A DNA stretch of 64,000 nt from an uncultured Myxococcales bacterium (GTDB lineage: Bacteria > Myxococcota_A > Polyangia > Polyangiales > Polyangiaceae). How positions within the stretch are numbered: the first letter of the stretch is position 1; each line of letters opens with the position of its first letter. The translations under genes were made by a program, and so were the position numbers. Below the pieces are notes generated by a model. That model ran no database searches. It was given only the letters and a program-made list of their open reading frames with translations, and was not told the DNA's origin. Location: positions 1-64,000 of the forward strand of contig CALFEQ010000079.1 in NCBI GenBank assembly GCA_937949945.1. Direction: 5' to 3'. Positions 62,211 to 64,000 of this stretch are shown one piece after another.

Positions 62211-64000
62211 ATGTCGCCGGCAGCCCCGACCAGGCCGGAGGTCCTCGCGCCGGCCGGCGATCGCGCCGCGCTGGAGGCGGCGGTGCGCGCCGGAGCGGAC
62301 GCGGTCTACTTCGGGCTGAAGGGCTTCAACGCGCGTGCGCGCGCCACGAACTTCGACGCGGAAGAGCTCGGCCGCACGATGCGGTGGCTGCACGAGCACG
62401 GCGTCCGCGGCTACGTCACGCTCAACACGCTCGTGTTCGACTCGGAGCTCGAGTCGGTCGAGCGTGCGGTCCGCGCGTGCGCCGAGGCCGGCGTGGACGC
62501 CGTGATCGTGCAGGACCTCGGCGTGGCGAAGCTCGTGCGCGCCGTCGCGCCGACCTTGCCGATCCACGCCTCGACGCAGATGACGTGCACGGACGCGTCC
62601 TCCGTCGAGCTGGCCAAGGAGATCGGCGCGTCACGCGTCATCCTCGCGCGCGAGCTCTCGCTCGACGACATCGCGAAGATCCGGGCGAAGAGCGACGTCG
62701 AGGTCGAGGTCTTCGTCCACGGAGCGCTCTGCATCTCGTATTCGGGGCAATGCCTCACGAGCGAGGCGATCGGCGGGCGCAGCGCGAACCGAGGCGCCTG
62801 CGCGCAGGCGTGTCGCTTGCCGTACGAGCTCGTCGTCGACGGCGAACGCGTCGACACGGGAGAGCGCGCATACCTCTTGTCGCCGGAGGACCTCGAGTCG
62901 TCGAGCCTCGTCCCCGAGCTCGTCCGCCTCGGCGTGTCCTCGCTCAAGATCGAGGGACGCCTCAAGGGCCCGGAGTACGTCGCCTCGACGACGCGTCTCT
63001 ACCGGAAGGCGGTCGACGCCGCGTTCGGTGAAGGGCCGGGCCCGGACGAGGCGGAGCGGCGCGACGCGCTCCAGACCTTCACGCGCGGCTCGGGGCCGGG
63101 CTTCCTCCGAGGGGTCGATCACCAGCGCCTCGTCGAGGGGCGTTCGTGCGATCACCGCGGCCTGCTGGTCGGCGAGCTCGAGGGCGTCGAACGCGTGCGC
63201 GGGCGGACGTTCCTCGTCGTCCGGCTGTCGGGCGACGTCGCGCGCGGCGACGGCCTCCTCGTCGAGGGAGGCTGGGCGAGCGAAGGCGAGATCGGCGGGC
63301 GCGTCTGGGCGATCGAGAGAGGCGGGAAGGAGATCGACGCGGCGGGCCCGGGCGCGAAGGTCAAGGTGTGGCTCGGTCCGGACGTGCGCGTCGATCGCGC
63401 CGTCCCTCCCGGGCGTCGCATCTACAAGACGAGCGCGCCCGGCGTGGACAAGCGCATCCTCGCGTCCGTGGCCGCTGCGCCGCGCAAGATCCGTGTCTCG
63501 ATGCGCATCGCGGGTCGGCTCGGCGAGCCCTTCGTCCTCGAAGGCACCACCGAGCGCGGCGCGTTCGCGCGCGTGACGGGAGACGCCGTCGTCGAGGCGG
63601 CGCGCTCGGCTCCGCTCGACGAGGCCACGCTGCGCGACAAGCTCGGTCGCCTCGGCGAGTCGCCGTTCGAGCTCGACGCGCTCGACGTCGCGCTGCCGCC
63701 CTCCGTCATCGTGCCGCTGTCGTCGCTGAACCGCGCGCGTCGCGCGCTCGTCGCCGCGCTGGTCGAGGCGCTCGCTTCGTACGCGCCGCACGCGACGACC
63801 GCGACGACCGCCGCGGATCTGCTCGCGCGCTCGTGCCCGCCGGACCGCGCGCCGCCGCCGAGCGGTCTGTTCGTCTTGTGCCGCACGCTCGCGCAGGCGG
63901 AGGCCGCGCTCGATGCGGGGGCTGCCGGCGTGTACCTCGACTTCCTCGAGCTCACGGGCACGGGCGAGGCGCTGCGGACGCTCCGTGCGCGAGGCGGCGG
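62211..64000 (+). CDS. U32-family peptidase / RlhA-like protein (cut by window edge)
   Basis: At least 596 residues, cut at the right edge. It begins with RPEVLAPAGDRAALEAAVRAGADAVYFGL, the classic U32 opening, and has the Fe-S type cysteine motif ALCISYSGQCLTSEAIGG...RGACAQACR (four Cys). A TIM-barrel part (about 1-310) is followed by a second domain like DUF3656 (about 330-520), as in RlhA, which hydroxylates 23S rRNA. Collagenase-like protease activity is reported for some members, but RNA hydroxylation is the better-supported role for the long form. ATG 62211; a weak upstream site. Confidence 0.88.
   Translation, partial: MSPAAPTRPEVLAPAGDRAALEAAVRAGADAVYFGLKGFNARARATNFDAEELGRTMRWLHEHGVRGYVTLNTLVFDSELESVERAVRACAEAGVDAVIVQDLGVAKLVRAVAPTLPIHASTQMTCTDASSVELAKEIGASRVILARELSLDDIAKIRAKSDVEVEVFVHGALCISYSGQCLTSEAIGGRSANRGACAQACRLPYELVVDGERVDTGERAYLLSPEDLESSSLVPELVRLGVSSLKIEGRLKGPEYVASTTRLYRKAVDAAFGEGPGPDEAERRDALQTFTRGSGPGFLRGVDHQRLVEGRSCDHRGLLVGELEGVERVRGRTFLVVRLSGDVARGDGLLVEGGWASEGEIGGRVWAIERGGKEIDAAGPGAKVKVWLGPDVRVDRAVPPGRRIYKTSAPGVDKRILASVAAAPRKIRVSMRIAGRLGEPFVLEGTTERGAFARVTGDAVVEAARSAPLDEATLRDKLGRLGESPFELDALDVALPPSVIVPLSSLNRARRALVAALVEALASYAPHATTATTAADLLARSCPPDRAPPPSGLFVLCRTLAQAEAALDAGAAGVYLDFLELTGTGEALRTLRARGG

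Overview
The window reads as a chromosomal segment of a GC-rich myxobacterium (Myxococcota, probably Polyangia/Polyangiales). This rests on content, not on a database match. It carries four Hanks-type Ser/Thr kinases, an FHA-containing sigma-54 activator, many lipoproteins, PEGA/TPR membrane proteins, a metalloprotease with a MYXO-CTERM-like tail, and a eukaryote-like beta-oxidation fusion enzyme. Coding density is high, and there is no phage, insertion sequence or CRISPR array.

Layout. 1-2.1 kb: two parS-like palindromes (a third is decayed) around bioF, then zapA. 2.1-5.9 kb: a secreted barrel-like protein, a lipoprotein, and a GNAT-like protein overlapping a sugar-epimerase-type reductase. 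6.1-11.2 kb: an operon of kinase, TPR/PEGA protein, Cys-rich lipoprotein and periplasmic-binding-type lipoprotein. 11.5-18.5 kb: a small membrane protein, secA, lipoproteins and tRNA-Ser(CGA). 18.5-22.6 kb: an MscS channel in an operon with a 1064-residue membrane AAA-type ATPase. 22.8-28.8 kb: a lipoprotein, the FHA/sigma-54 activator and two divergent kinases. 28.9-33.3 kb: two DUF4398-like lipoproteins (one with OmpA), a PilZ protein, and RNase E/G with a hairpin-rich upstream region. 33.9-34.0 kb: SRP RNA. 34.3-39.6 kb: metalloprotease, ABC exporter, lipoprotein. 39.9-44.1 kb: an SDR-hydratase-SCP2 fusion plus an SCP-x-type thiolase, i.e. fatty or sterol side-chain beta-oxidation. 44.2-46.7 kb: GH20 hexosaminidase. 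46.8-53.5 kb: an XRE regulator, then a second kinase-TPR-lipoprotein module that turns into an inverted cluster of four Asp/Cys-rich lipoproteins and a second TPR protein. 53.5-62.1 kb: a split spermidine-synthase-like membrane pair, a trypsin-like protease, an M20 peptidase, a POTRA/Omp85-like barrel, a lipoprotein and another barrel. 62.2 kb to the end: a U32 protein cut by the window edge.

The most unusual non-coding feature is a family of heptanucleotide arrays of general form CTGRRRN (CTGGAGC, CTGAGGA, CTGGAGA, CTGAAAT). They occur at least ten times, almost only between genes. They often begin at a stop codon, are usually oriented so that the pyrimidine-rich strand continues the message of the flanking gene, and are often paired as inverted repeats (a perfect 29-bp pair at 38.8-39.0 kb; a two-layer element between convergent genes at 60.2-60.55 kb). 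They resemble a bidirectional 3'-end or REP-like element family that I do not recognise from this phylum.

The strongest candidates for an undescribed protein system are the AAA-ATPase/MscS operon and the repeated kinase-TPR/PEGA-lipoprotein modules.
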